Shown in pieces: positions 53,742 to 63,726 of a DNA stretch of 64,000 nt. The notes beneath the pieces are model-generated. The model saw only the letters and a list, made by a program, of their open reading frames with translations. It searched no databases and had not been told where the DNA came from. Position numbers and translations under genes: made by a program. The DNA is from Pararge aegeria (lineage: Eukaryota > Arthropoda > Insecta > Lepidoptera > Nymphalidae), in assembly GCF_905163445.1 (NCBI RefSeq), contig NC_053208.1, positions 25,323,986-25,387,985 on the forward strand. The letters are read 5' to 3'. Within the stretch, counting starts at the first letter, position 1; every line of letters starts with the position of its first letter.

Positions 53742-56700
53742 TTCAAAAAATTCAAAATTCATTTATTTCAAGTAGGCCTAATACAAGCACTTTTGAAACG
53801 TCAAGTCTGTCCGTGTGTAGTGACTCTACCACCGGTTCGGAAGGCAGATTCTACCGAGAAGAAGCCGGCAAGAAACTCAGCAGTTGCTCTTTTCCAACAT
53901 CAAAAATTTACATTTTATATTTTAACATTCATTTTTCTATCTTGTGAGAGATGAAAGCGGAGCCGGGTGCTTCCAAGCAACCTTGTCATTAAGAAACTCA
54001 TCAATTGTATAATAACCTCGCTGTAATAAATGTGTTTTAACACATTCTTTAAACTTATGGATTGGTAGGTCCAAAATTACCTTAGGAATCATATTATAAA
54101 AGCGTATACTCAATCCCACAAATGACTTCTGCACCTTTCGCAGACGATATGCAGATGTCACTAATTTATGACCATTTCTTGTAAGTCGACTGTTTATATC
54201 CACTTTTTGTTTATAAAGACTAATATGTTGTCTTACAAATACTATATTGTTATAAATGTATTGTGAGGCTACCGTAAGTATACCAATTTCTTTAAATTTT
54301 TCACGGAGGGATTCACGTGATTTAAGTTTATATATTGACCGTACAGCTCTTTTCTGCAATATGAATATAGTTTCAATATCAGCAGCTTTGCCCCATAATA
54401 AGATCCCGTAAGACATCACACTATGAAAGTACGCGAAGTAAACAAGTCTTGCTGTTTCTACGTCAGTAATCTGTCTAATTTTCCTGACGGCGTAGGCAGC
54501 CGAGCTTAGTTTACCTGCTAGTGTATCTATATGGGTACCCCACTGAAGCTTACAATCCAAGGTCATGCCCAGAAAAACTGTGGAATCTTCCATTTTTAGT
54601 GATTCTCCATTTATTATTATATTTTTATTAACTTTCTTTACATTTGGTAAAATAAATTCCACACACTTAGTTTTTTTTGCATTTAAAATTAAATTATTGA
54701 CAGTAAACCAGTGCGACACATGCGACATAGCACGGCTTACATCGTCAGAGTTGTCTCTACCTCTATCAGTTTTAAAAATTAGAGATGTATCATCAGCAAA
54801 CAGTACAATGTCACAGGTTTCACTGACATGGTGTGGTAGATCATTTATATACACCAAAAATAGAAAGGGACCCAAGATTGAACCCTGTGGGACACCCATT
54901 GACGTAGCCGACCCCTGCGACTTAATGTCTTTTATGCAAACCCTTTGGGTTCTGTCACTGAGATAAGAGGCAACCAAATTTAGTGCAACGTTTTTGATAC
55001 CATAATGGGCTAGTTTAAGAAGCAAGGTTTTATGATCGACACAATCGAATGCTTTGGATAGATCACAAAAAACACCAATGGCATTCTGCGAACGTTCCCA
55101 GGCATCGTACACATGTTTTAAAAGTTTAGCGCCTGCATCCGTGGTGCTACGACCTTTAGTAAAACCGTACTGCTCCGGATGTAGTAAGTTATTTACATTG
55201 AAGTGATTCAAAAGTTGATTTAATATAATTTTTTCAAAGACCTTACTAAGAGCTGGTAAGATTGAAATGGGTCTGTAATTGTTAATGTCGTTTTTATTGC
55301 CAGATTTAAATAGAGGTATAAGTTTACTATGTTTCATTAAATTTGGAAAAGTACCTCTATCAACACATTCATTAAAAAGTATGGCTAAGTAAGGGGCAAT
55401 AACGTCTATAATGTTAGATATTACCATTACAGACATACCCCATAAATCACCGGTTTTTTTCTGTTTCAACAACTTAAAATTCTTTATTATATCATATGCA
55501 GATATATGTTTAAAATTAAATAAAACGTTGCACTCATTAACGTTGTTCCTCAATAAACTCTGAGCTGCAGTAGGTGAAGAATTAAGTGAATCAGTCAACA
55601 AAATAGGAACACTCTGAAAAAAGTTTTCAAAGGTACTTGCAACCTCACTGTCAGCGGTAACTTTATTATCATTAATAATTAATTCAAAGTTTACGTTGCG
55701 AGATTTAGCTTTCCCAGTTTCATTATTAACAATTTTCCAGGTTGTTTGTACTTTGTTATCCGATTTTATGATTTGATCCTTAAAGTATAGCGACTTAGCA
55801 TGAAAGCAAACGTTCTTAAACGTTTTAGAGTACATTTTTACGTGTTGTAGGAAAGCTGGAGTATGGTTATATTGTTTTTCACTATAGAGCTCATACAAAT
55901 TATCTCTACTTTTGTATATGCCAATAGTTGCCCAATCGCTAAACTTTATTTTTTTATTGAAATCTATATGTTTGAAATTGAATATTTTGTTAAATTCATT
56001 TTCTATGATATTAAAGAGCGTACCATAAATGCTGTCAGGATGACCGTTCTTAAAGACAAGGGCAGGAATTTTGGATGATATTTCACCTTTGAATCGCGTC
56101 AATTTGCTCTTAGTTATCGGCCTACACTTGACGATATGTTTATCTTTGTTTATATTATTCAAAACAGTAATTTGTTGGCCACAATGATCTGATCTTAAGT
56201 TGGTTATTATCGATTTACCTAAGATATCACAGTTGAGAAAAATATTATCTAAACACGATGCTGAGGTTGCTGTGATTCTAGTAGGTTCACTAAAAGCATA
56301 ATTTAAATTAAAACATTTAAATAAGTTTAGCAACCTAGTCGTAGTTGCATTACTAAGTAAAATATCAACATTAAAATCCCCGCATACTATTGCTTTTTTT
56401 GTGGATACAGACAATCGCTTAAGCACATCTTCCATTACATCCTCAAAAAGGCTAAAATCACCTGAGGGGGGACGATATACACACACTATTATAAATCGCT
56501 CCAGCTCCACACAAGATAGTTCTACAGTGCGTTCAACAGAAAGACTAACTATGTCTTTTCGCTCCTTACAAGTTATATTATTGTGTACAAAAATTAAGGA
56601 CCCACCATGAATTGCAGTCCTTCTGAAGAACACACTTGACATTTTGAAATTCCTTAAGATAACTGCTGGATGTGCACCAGTGAGCCAATGCTCAGTAATA

Positions 56701-57985
56701 CACAGAATGTGTATATTGAGTTTTTCCACAAACAGTTCTATTTCAATTTCTTTGCCGGTTAAGCTCTGTATATTTTGATGTACAATGTTCATATTGGAGA
56801 GCTTCTCCGTTGTCTGGCTATCTAGTTTAAATAATTATAAGAAATTTTCTTAGTACTTGAACAAGTACTTGGGTCATTATCAGAAATATTGGTACCTAAA
56901 GTACAATTTGTAAAGTTGTCAATAGACTTAGTTACAACACTTGTAACTGTATCATTTAAATTGTAAGCTAATAATGAGGCTATATGTTGCTTACATTTTT
57001 TTGACAGATAAAAAGTATCCCTAGTCAATAACAGTGGTGAAATAAATTTATTCACATCAAAATAAAAAACTGCCTCACTATGACGGCATGTCAAGTTATA
57101 AATTAATAAATTTAAATTATAAATTTGCTTATTTCGCTTAGAACTAAGTGTGCCACAGTACGGAAAGGCACACATAACAAATCTACATTTAGATTTTTCA
57201 TGCAAAGCCAGCAATTTTTCTACACATCTTATAATTTGTGTCTTTTTTACATTTAAGCTGTCTCCTAACAAAAATATAACATTTTTATTTACATCTAAAC
57301 TGTCTATGTTCAAACTATCAATAAGATAGTCTAAATTAGCCCCCGGTGAACATCTATTAGTCACTGAGTGATCTAGGTAACAGTTCATAATAGGACCAAA
57401 ACCTTTACCTAGCTTGTCTGAAATTACTAAAGTGTGTTTTTTATGCTTACTTGATAAATTATAATCTAAGGATGTAGTGACAGGAATAATACTTTCACAC
57501 TGCTCTTGGCAGGTCTCTAGCTTATTAGAGGACAAAATACTACTACTTAAGTCTAGGTTAGCCGTAGGTATATCTTGAGAACATTGACATTTATTTGCCA
57601 ATGACTCAAAACGAGCCATATTGTAGGTACCTAGAGCTAACAACTCATCAGCTGCCAGAATTTGTTCATCAATCTGCTTTTTTGACAGCTCATATTTAAT
57701 AGTCATAGTTTTAAGTGAGTCTTCCAGCTGTTGAATAACATCATTTAAGGTTTGGATTTCACTCTCATATTTTTCCCTGCTACTTTGAAAAGAAAGAGAA
57801 AAGGTATTTAACTTATTTAACAAAACTGAACGTTCTTTTCTTAGTATCAGGTTTTCACTGCTTTTCTTCTGGTTTTTTACTAATTTTTGAGTTTTTTTTA
57901 TTATTTTACTAATTCTAATGTATTTTTTTATTTTATTGTGGCTATTTAAAAAGGGGAGATCTATTTGAGGCTTGGTTTTTTTAAT
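53742..57985 (-). mobile_element. Family D LINE, nearly complete, inserted in the R4-like LINE
   Basis: 4.2 kb on the minus strand: ORF1 (56822 up to the 5' junction near 57985), 29-bp gap, intact ORF2 (53937-56792), then a 3' UTR ending near 53742 with AATAAATGAATTTTGAATTT units. The 5' end is truncated inside ORF1: the first codons of the open reading are antisense R4 sequence. No target duplication could be found at the junctions. At least seven shorter copies in the window share the 3' end. Confidence 0.88.
53937..56792 (-). CDS. LINE ORF2: APE endonuclease and reverse transcriptase (family D)
   Basis: 951 residues, uninterrupted. The endonuclease spans about 1-215 with Asn7 (VHQN), Glu34 (TEHW), GDFNVD at 138-143 and SDH at 201-203, the catalytic set of APE-type LINE nucleases. 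A linker runs to about 440. The RT covers about 440-760: NYRPIS (505-510), CDLSKAFD (576-583), GVPQGSILGP (633-642) and FADD (665-668). The C-terminal region (about 760-951) has KRAVRSIYK- and YYTIDEF-type blocks, and no RNase H. It would nick target DNA and prime reverse transcription on the element RNA. All catalytic residues that I can identify are present. The start Met lies 29 bp after the ORF1 stop, as in two-ORF LINEs. Placed in the CR1/Jockey group; not resolved further. Confidence 0.92.
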   Translation of the reverse strand: MNIVHQNIQSLTGKEIEIELFVEKLNIHILCITEHWLTGAHPAVILRNFKMSSVFFRRTAIHGGSLIFVHNNITCKERKDIVSLSVERTVELSCVELERFIIVCVYRPPSGDFSLFEDVMEDVLKRLSVSTKKAIVCGDFNVDILLSNATTTRLLNLFKCFNLNYAFSEPTRITATSASCLDNIFLNCDILGKSIITNLRSDHCGQQITVLNNINKDKHIVKCRPITKSKLTRFKGEISSKIPALVFKNGHPDSIYGTLFNIIENEFNKIFNFKHIDFNKKIKFSDWATIGIYKSRDNLYELYSEKQYNHTPAFLQHVKMYSKTFKNVCFHAKSLYFKDQIIKSDNKVQTTWKIVNNETGKAKSRNVNFELIINDNKVTADSEVASTFENFFQSVPILLTDSLNSSPTAAQSLLRNNVNECNVLFNFKHISAYDIIKNFKLLKQKKTGDLWGMSVMVISNIIDVIAPYLAILFNECVDRGTFPNLMKHSKLIPLFKSGNKNDINNYRPISILPALSKVFEKIILNQLLNHFNVNNLLHPEQYGFTKGRSTTDAGAKLLKHVYDAWERSQNAIGVFCDLSKAFDCVDHKTLLLKLAHYGIKNVALNLVASYLSDRTQRVCIKDIKSQGSATSMGVPQGSILGPFLFLVYINDLPHHVSETCDIVLFADDTSLIFKTDRGRDNSDDVSRAMSHVSHWFTVNNLILNAKKTKCVEFILPNVKKVNKNIIINGESLKMEDSTVFLGMTLDCKLQWGTHIDTLAGKLSSAAYAVRKIRQITDVETARLVYFAYFHSVMSYGILLWGKAADIETIFILQKRAVRSIYKLKSRESLREKFKEIGILTVASQYIYNNIVFVRQHISLYKQKVDINSRLTRNGHKLVTSAYRLRKVQKSFVGLSIRFYNMIPKVILDLPIHKFKECVKTHLLQRGYYTIDEFLNDKVAWKHPAPLSSLTR

Positions 57986-58024
57986 ACAAGGGCTATCACA
58001 AGTCTTGGTATTGAGGTAGGGCAC
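56822..58024 (-). CDS. LINE ORF1 (family D): coiled coil plus SGNH-like domain, chimeric N-terminus
   Basis: A 400-codon frame. Residues 1 to about 14 come from antisense R4-like sequence beyond the insertion junction; the true element starts near residue 14-18, so the native N-terminus is lost. Residues about 17-60 are Lys-rich. Residues about 60-135 are heptad-like with many Glu, Lys and Leu, probably a coiled coil. Residues about 197-355 resemble the SGNH/esterase-like domain of CR1-group ORF1 proteins, but the usual GDS serine position reads ISDK (201-204) and the final D..H region reads DTFYL (336-340), so hydrolase activity is unlikely. An LLGDS sits at 252-256 in the later block. Role inferred: RNA binding and particle assembly. 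Confidence 0.65.
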   Translation of the reverse strand: MPYLNTKTCDSPCIKKTKPQIDLPFLNSHNKIKKYIRISKIIKKTQKLVKNQKKSSENLILRKERSVLLNKLNTFSLSFQSSREKYESEIQTLNDVIQQLEDSLKTMTIKYELSKKQIDEQILAADELLALGTYNMARFESLANKCQCSQDIPTANLDLSSSILSSNKLETCQEQCESIIPVTTSLDYNLSSKHKKHTLVISDKLGKGFGPIMNCYLDHSVTNRCSPGANLDYLIDSLNIDSLDVNKNVIFLLGDSLNVKKTQIIRCVEKLLALHEKSKCRFVMCAFPYCGTLSSKRNKQIYNLNLLIYNLTCRHSEAVFYFDVNKFISPLLLTRDTFYLSKKCKQHIASLLAYNLNDTVTSVVTKSIDNFTNCTLGTNISDNDPSTCSSTKKISYNYLN

Positions 58025-58768
58025 ATGAAACAGGTAGTGCAGGAACGCTTCTTTAGCCGCCTGAAAAAAGTACTAAAGAGTCTTTTATCAGATGGTAATA
58101 AGGTACGTGCCTTTAATAGCTGGGTCATGCCCTTACTCATATACACTTTTGGCATTCTAAAGTGGACTCAAACTGAACTGGACACCCTGGACTGTAAAGT
58201 TCGCAAACTGTTGACGGCTTACCGTATGCATCACCCACGTTCCTCTGTAATGAGGTTGTACATCCCATGCAAGTGTGGAGGACGTGGTCTTCTGAATGCC
58301 AAGAACCTTCATAATCGTGAGGTGTGCAATCTTAGAGATCTATTTCTTAGAATGAATGTGGGTATGTGTAAGGATGTCGTTGCAGTAGATAAGGGTTTTA
58401 CTCCACTATTCCTTGGCAAAGAGAACTGGCGCAAGCCAAAAGTACTTAGCAACTTAGATCGTGTGGTGGTATGGAAGAGTAAGGAGTTGCATGGCAGATT
58501 CTACAAGGCCCTGTCGGGACCAGATGTAGATCAAATCGCATCTGTATCCTGGTTACAATTCGGTGACCTATTTGGGGAAACCGAGGGTTTAGTCTGTGCA
58601 ATTATGGACGAAGTCATCAAGACGAGAAACTACCGGAAACACATTATGAAAGATGGCACTCTAGACATATGTCGAGCGTGTTATCGTCCTGGGGAGTCTC
58701 TCAGGCATATAGTTTCCGGGTGTTCTCATCTTTCTAACGGCGAATACTTGCACAGATATAATCAAGTA
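57986..58768 (+). pseudogene. R4-like LINE ORF, C-terminal part (right half)
   Basis: Continues the left half (53392-53735) after the family D insertion: SLGIEVGHMKQVVQERFFSR, SWVMPLLIYTFGILKWTQTE and YIPCKCGGRGLLNAKNLHNR. A CX2CX8HX4C zinc knuckle at 58670-58723 (CRACYRPGESLRHIVSGC) and YLHRYNQVAS follow, the knuckle and R(H/Y)N block that precede the restriction-like nuclease in R2/R4-type LINEs. The nuclease itself is missing: X copy 15 begins at 58769. No stop or frameshift inside this half. Confidence 0.8.
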
Positions 58769-59225
58769 GCCAGCATTCATTCTTTTCACGCTAAAAATAT
58801 TGTGTAGAAAGTTGAAACAAAGTTTCTAAAAGTTTACTAAAAGTTTAAAGGGGACGACAAGGCGGGAAACAGGTGGTAATTTATAAAATACTTCAAACAC
58901 TTTTCTTTTATGAAGTCCTGGTAATCTAGCAGCTTCAAGCTCATTTTTTTTCGGTCGTTGACCCGGGCACGTGACGTCACTTACAGCCTTCATGTTATTA
59001 GTACCGAGCAACAATTACTTGATCGTACTGTATCTATAATATTAGTCGCTGAGTGGTCTATTATTTTTCGCGATTACTTACGATATAAATATTAAATTTT
59101 AAGTCTACTATGGCCAGTCGGTAATACTAAACAAATGGAAAATATTAACATGTGACAGCAAAACACACATTTTCATATATAATAATTACTACTAATATAT
59201 AAATAGATTTAATTAATGGTAATAG
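58769..59225 (+). repeat. Dispersed repeat X, copy 15 (with long 3' extension)
   Basis: Starts agcattcattcttttcacgc, core cggtcgttgacccgggcacg at 58950. Sequence beyond the usual end (tttttcgcgattacttacga, gccagtcggtaatactaaac) is shared with the right edge of the window (63720-64000). Confidence 0.8.
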
Positions 59226-59287
59226 GTTTTGCTATCAAAAATCTTAGTATAACCCTGTAATTTTGAAATTCTGGGTTAATTTATCCC

Positions 59288-59520
59288 GGTGCCGTGAAGA
59301 GCACGTTAAACTGTTAGTCCTGCGCTCGATCTCTTTCCGGTCATATCGGAGCTTGCGTCCTATTGGGCTATGATAGTGAGGGAAGAGAGAGGATATCTAC
59401 GTTTGTGCACCCACTCGTTGACTATAATATCTCCTGCGTAGTTTCAAAATCTATGTGGAGATTGACAATTGCTCTAACCAGGTGCTTCTTAAATAGACAA
59501 TGTCAGATGGTGATGACAAA
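59288..59520 (+). repeat. Probable dispersed lepidopteran repeat
   Basis: Blocks tccggtcatatcggagcttg, cctattgggctatgatagtg and cactataatatctcctgcg-like sequence resemble a repeat I recall from other lepidopteran genomes. No second copy in this window and no coding content. Confidence 0.35.
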
Positions 59521-59845
59521 AAAAAAAACATCCTGTTAAGTTTGTTGTGGTCTTCTTCTTAGACGGAGGGCGCGTATGGAAACTACATAGTTTTAGTTTT
59601 AAGTAACAGTAAGTACATTAACTGTTTGCTCTTCAGTCTGGCCTTATCGATTTTGAGTACTATAGCAGGCTTTCCCGGCCGTCCAAAAGTAGGGAGCCCG
59701 AGGAGGGCATTTGTGGGGTATCAGTTCTTTCAACCCGACCAAGGCATGTGAAACTGAAGGTATTACTCCCCGGAAGCTCAGCTGGTACCTCCGCACCTAG
59801 TTAATATCTTCAAGGCATAATTTTTGACGTTTTTCTCATGCTACT

Positions 59846-59971
59846 CAGCATGTCTGCCGCAAGGGCAGGTCTACAGAAACGTCTCTGGTCAGCCTTGATG
59901 ACTATGTTGAAAAGTCGCTGAAGGAAAAAGAAATCGCATTCACGACATTTAAGGAGCATTCAACGAAATAC
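59846..59971 (+). pseudogene. Reverse transcriptase scrap of another LINE
   Basis: QHVCRKGRSTETSLVSLDDY followed by VEKSLKEKEIAFTTF: the RT segment just before the catalytic DIEGAFD motif (usually QHAYRKGRSTETAL...KEIALGAF). Only about 42 codons; the frame ends before the catalytic Asp. Confidence 0.65.
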
Positions 59972-59979
59972 TAATTTTA

Positions 59980-61170
59980 TTCATTTTTCATTTATTCATT
60001 TATTCGGAATATTGGTAAGGGTACAGAATTGACACAATAAACATGGTGCCACGATAACTGTTGCAGTAGTATAAACTGTGTCGCAACAATTAACGCCCAC
60101 CTCCAACAATAAATGTATAGCACCAATAAGACAAAAGTAGAACACAGTAAATGCCAATAAAAAAAAAGAGAATAAGAGTCAATTAAAATAATAAAAACAT
60201 GCAGCGACTTATTTAGTGCGGGTGTGTGTGTGTGTATGCAATTGTGTGTGAGTGTGTGTGTGTTTGTATTTGTATATGCATGTGTGTTATGTGAATGTCT
60301 ATAGTTTGGGCCTATTTTAAAAAATCTGTTGAAGTAGGAAGAATCATTTTAATATCTTTTCTACATCACTGTAGGATAGATTCCTAAGCCAATGTATAAT
60401 AGCACTTCTACTTTTATGGACAGTTAAAGGACATATATTTAATGTAAAATAAATTTTGTTATAAAGGGTACAGCTGGCATTGTGAAATTGTCTTTTAGCA
60501 AGCATAGTGCGGCATGGTTTAATCTGACAGATGCGATCAGATCTTTTCTTTTCCGTATAGACACTTGGATTAAAAATTCACGGTGTTTCCTTACAATGAC
60601 AAGAAGGATATATATTTTCCTGACTGAAAGTACTTCAGTAATATTGTTTAGTTCGACCGATGGGAACCTAACCGGCTTACCTAACATAACTTTTAGAACA
60701 GCTTTCTGTGTTCTTTCTAGTCTCAGCAGTAAGGTTTTGCTACAATTACCCCACGAAGTGATACAGTAAGATAAGATTGATTGGGCCAGAGAAAAGTACA
60801 CCATTTTTACAGTTTTGTAATCAAGAATTGATCGCTGATTCCCAAAAACGAAGATCAATTTTCTGACTTGACCAACGAGTGATTCTATTTGTGGCATCCA
60901 AGAAAGTGTACTATCTATTTTAACTCCTAAATACTTTATGACATGATCCAGGATACAACACCCGCAAGCAATGTTATTAACAGACCCACAAGAGTGCGCA
61001 GTTATCTTAAATAAGGCTGCATAAAGTTATAAGGCTGCATTGATTTATTGAAAGAAAAGGCTATGTATTTGGTTTTGGCAACGTTAAGTGATAATTAATT
61101 TGAGGACAGCAAAGACAAAATCTTTGTCAATGCCACCTCAGCGTTATGCTGTGTTTCAATACTTTATGTA
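59980..61170 (-). pseudogene. Family K LINE, 5'-truncated second copy
   Basis: Minus strand. From about 61170: AEVALTKILSLLSSN, stop, LSLNVAKTKYIAFSFNKSMQ, a gap with frame changes, and VIKYLGVKIDSTLSWMPQIE. A 152-codon open end follows from 60897 (MPQIESLVGQVRKLIFVFGN ... LERTQKAVLKVMLGKPVRFP). After the stop near 60439 come a UTR, a (CA)n tract (60220-60289) and an AATAAATGAATAAATG-like end near 59980. The layout is the same as the copy at 2-2985. RT catalytic motifs are missing. Confidence 0.8.
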
Positions 61171-61459
61171 TTCGAATTAAATAATATATCGATTGAAGTG
61201 CTCACCACAAGTGAATGTCTGGGCATATACACCACGAGGTTGTCTTGCCCTGCTTACGACACTTACGGTGGATGAACTCTTGCACAAGGTCTCTAACTCG
61301 CATATGCACTGCACGAGGAGAATGACAATGCAGAAGACTTAAAGCTTTAAGTGCTTACTTGAAATAAAGTGTGTATAGACTGAACAAAATTTCAGAAAAC
61401 GCAAAATAAAACTTAAGGCTTTCTTACGATGCAATTTGGCACATTTTCAAGAATTCTAA

Positions 61460-61625
61460 AAAATCGAAGTTCAAAATTCATTTATTCAAGTAAGCCTAAT
61501 TTATAAACACTTTTAAAACGTCAAGTCAGTCTATTTGTAGTGACTCTACTAACGGTTTGGAAGGCAGATTCCACTGAGAAGAGCCGGCAAGAAACTCAGC
61601 AGATTGCTCTTTTCCAACATCTTTT
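61460..61625 (-). mobile_element. Family D LINE 3' UTR fragment
   Basis: Minus strand family D tail (TTGCCGGCTCTTCTCAGTGG, AATAAATGAATTTTGAAC). No ORF2. Confidence 0.8.
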
Positions 61626-62150
61626 TCAACCTAAAGCTTCAGGCCTCAGATTTATGCAGACTGTTAACAAGCTACGGAGACGCTGCTGTATTTAATATGT
61701 TTTTACCCCGTAGTGATGCAGAAACGTAGCAACCGTTTGCGGAAATTATATGAGTACAACCAGATGAGGCTTAATTCTTTTCGGTAAAGAATCTGCTGTT
61801 GTTCCTGGTGGCAACCAATATTGCTGGGAGTACCGTTACCGGTCGACGTGACACCAGGGACCAATCGAACAGAACAATCAGAAGAAGACGAAGAAGAAGA
61901 ATAGGTACGACAGTAGGTGTTTATAAACTTAAGATATGGTAGCTATTAGACATTTTATAGGTATTTTACTACTAAACTCGTAACTAATATACTCGTAACA
62001 TTATTTTAATTTTAAATGTCTTAACAACTAATGCGGGTGGGAAGATAATAAACTGGTCAGATCAGGGTAAATTGCAAAACCTTTGGTACCAACCCTTTAT
62101 AGCCTTAATTATTTTAGAGTCTCAGAATTAGGTTTCTTTTTTATATGTTA
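61626..62150. other. No gene; shares a short block with 49.8 kb
   Basis: gctgctgtatttaatatgtt near 61682 recurs at 49811. A GAAGAAGACGAAGAAGAAGAA-like purine run is at 61881-61901. Nothing coding. Confidence 0.4.
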
Positions 62151-62400
62151 CTAGCGTACCCAGCCCGCTTCGCCGGGCTAGATTTTGCTTTATTTTATTT
62201 AAACAATAAACTTACATCATTAAATTTTTAATTTAAGTCTTATAATATATTAAATCATTTATTTCTCTCCGTATTCATTCTCTTCTATTCTCTTCTCGAG
62301 CGGGTGAAGATCATTATCTACACCCATGTACACCCAACAATAGAATATCATCATGGTAAATAAAAGCTGGACATTGAATGTTATTGTGGTATTTGTCAGG
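62151..62400 (-). mobile_element. Helitron 3' end with clear hairpin
   Basis: Minus strand: AGCCCG/CGGGCT stem (62162-62167 with 62174-62179) and, 7 bases on, CTAG at 62151-62154. The 5' limit is not determined. Confidence 0.65.
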
Positions 62401-62529
62401 GGAAGGTTAATAATTAAATTATGTCCGTGTGTCTGTTTGCACATCACGGAAACTATTAGAAATGTCTATCAATAAGTTTATATAAAACATAAGCTTATAA
62501 GAGAAACTTACTCACTTAAACCTTAAGTA

Positions 62530-62691
62530 ATTCTTGAAAAACAGAACCACCACGCTCCTGTGCGATGCTCCTGGCATTGTGCTTTCGTGAATGCAGACGT
62601 TGAACAATCACTGAAACCAGTATTTAGTAATGGTTTTGGAGTTCAGCTATTTCCATCATCACCTGGCGCCTTAACACTTATCTCATATAGG
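62530..62691 (+). repeat. Segment shared by three loci, third copy
   Basis: accaccacgctcctgtgcga, tttcgtgaatgcagacgttg, tttccatcatcacctggcgc. Confidence 0.6.
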
Positions 62692-62722
62692 CTGACGTTT
62701 GACGTTTGACGTTTGACGTTTG
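62692..62722 (+). repeat. (GACGTTT)4 short tandem repeat
   Basis: Four heptamers at the junction between the shared segment and X copy 16. Confidence 0.85.
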
Positions 62723-62921
62723 AAAGTTGAAAGAAAGTTTTTACAAGTTTACTAAAAGTTGAAAGGGGACGACAAGGCGAGAAACCGGTGGTAGGTAATT
62801 AATAAAATACTTCAAACACTTTTTTTTTATGAAGTCCTGGTAATCTGGCAGCTTTAAGCTTATTTTTTTTTTCGGTCGTTGACCCGGATACGCGAAGTCA
62901 CTTGCAGCCTTCATGTTATTA
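62723..62921 (+). repeat. Dispersed repeat X, copy 16, left part
   Basis: gaaagaaagtttttacaagt start, cggtcgttgacccggatacg core at 62873, interrupted at 62921 by a TIR element. Confidence 0.8.
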
Positions 62922-63724
62922 TAGTCGTAAAAAAGAAATAGGCCCGTTTTGACATTTGTCATCGAACCATAAGACTCGGTACTCGATACTCACGATAAAT
63001 CAATTCAAGTTTGTATCAGTACTTGATTGATATGATTATGTGTTGTAAAGTGTTCGTTCGTTTAAAGTATTCCTTTACCTTCACAACCAATTCGTGTGAC
63101 TAGCTGTTGATTATACGTCCAATTTTCAACATGTTGAAACAGGGTTCGTACTATTTAACAACAAACACAAAAATCGAGTAAAATCACTATGTTTAAATCA
63201 ATGTCCAAAGTAGAAGAGCCAACTTAACGTAATAGTAAACAATATTTATCAAACTTAAACGAGCGCACAGTCAACTTTACAAGATGGGGAACGTAAAACT
63301 ACGCAGTGCGCGCGGGGACGCTTCAGTCATGTGCCGCTTGGCCAGATCACTCAGACTCAGACTCATTATTTAGAACCCAGTGTCGTCAATTTAAAATTTT
63401 ATTTGCGGCTTTCAGCAAAGATTACTACACAATATTTAATTTCGATATTTAGTAAAAAAAATGGTTACAACTCTAGAATAAAAAAAAAAGACAGAACGTA
63501 ACTGTTTTCGAAACGTTTCGCAACGTTTCGTTATAAAGTAAGCGCCAAAAGAATACTCGCGATATATTCTTTCATATTATTTAACGTCCCAAAAAAATTG
63601 ACGTATTTTTTAAAACACTGTATGTAATTGATTTTTAACTTATTGTTTCTCTCAGTTTTGTTCCAATATACATTCTATGGTCTTGCACAAATGTCAAAAC
63701 GGGCCTATTAAATTTTTACGACTA
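62922..63724. mobile_element. TIR element with TA target duplication (Tc1/mariner-like, non-autonomous)
   Basis: 803 bp with terminal inverted repeats of about 38 bp beginning TAGTCGTAAAAA and containing AATAGGCCCGTTTTGACATT; the two ends differ at three positions. It is inserted at a TA of repeat X, duplicated at 62920-62921 and 63725-63726; the uninterrupted X sequence (ttattagtaccgag) is seen at 58996. There is no transposase reading. The interior has a GAAACGTTTCG/CAACGTTTCG repeat near 63512 and a GC-richer patch near 63285-63345. Confidence 0.85.
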
Positions 63725-63726
63725 TA

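Noticed and set aside
53694..53954. Plus-strand readings over the family D 3' UTR
   Set aside because: They are the reverse strand of the LINE tail fused to R4-like sequence and recur with every tail copy.
54565..56610. Plus-strand readings inside family D ORF2
   Set aside because: Shadows of the intact minus-strand ORF2.
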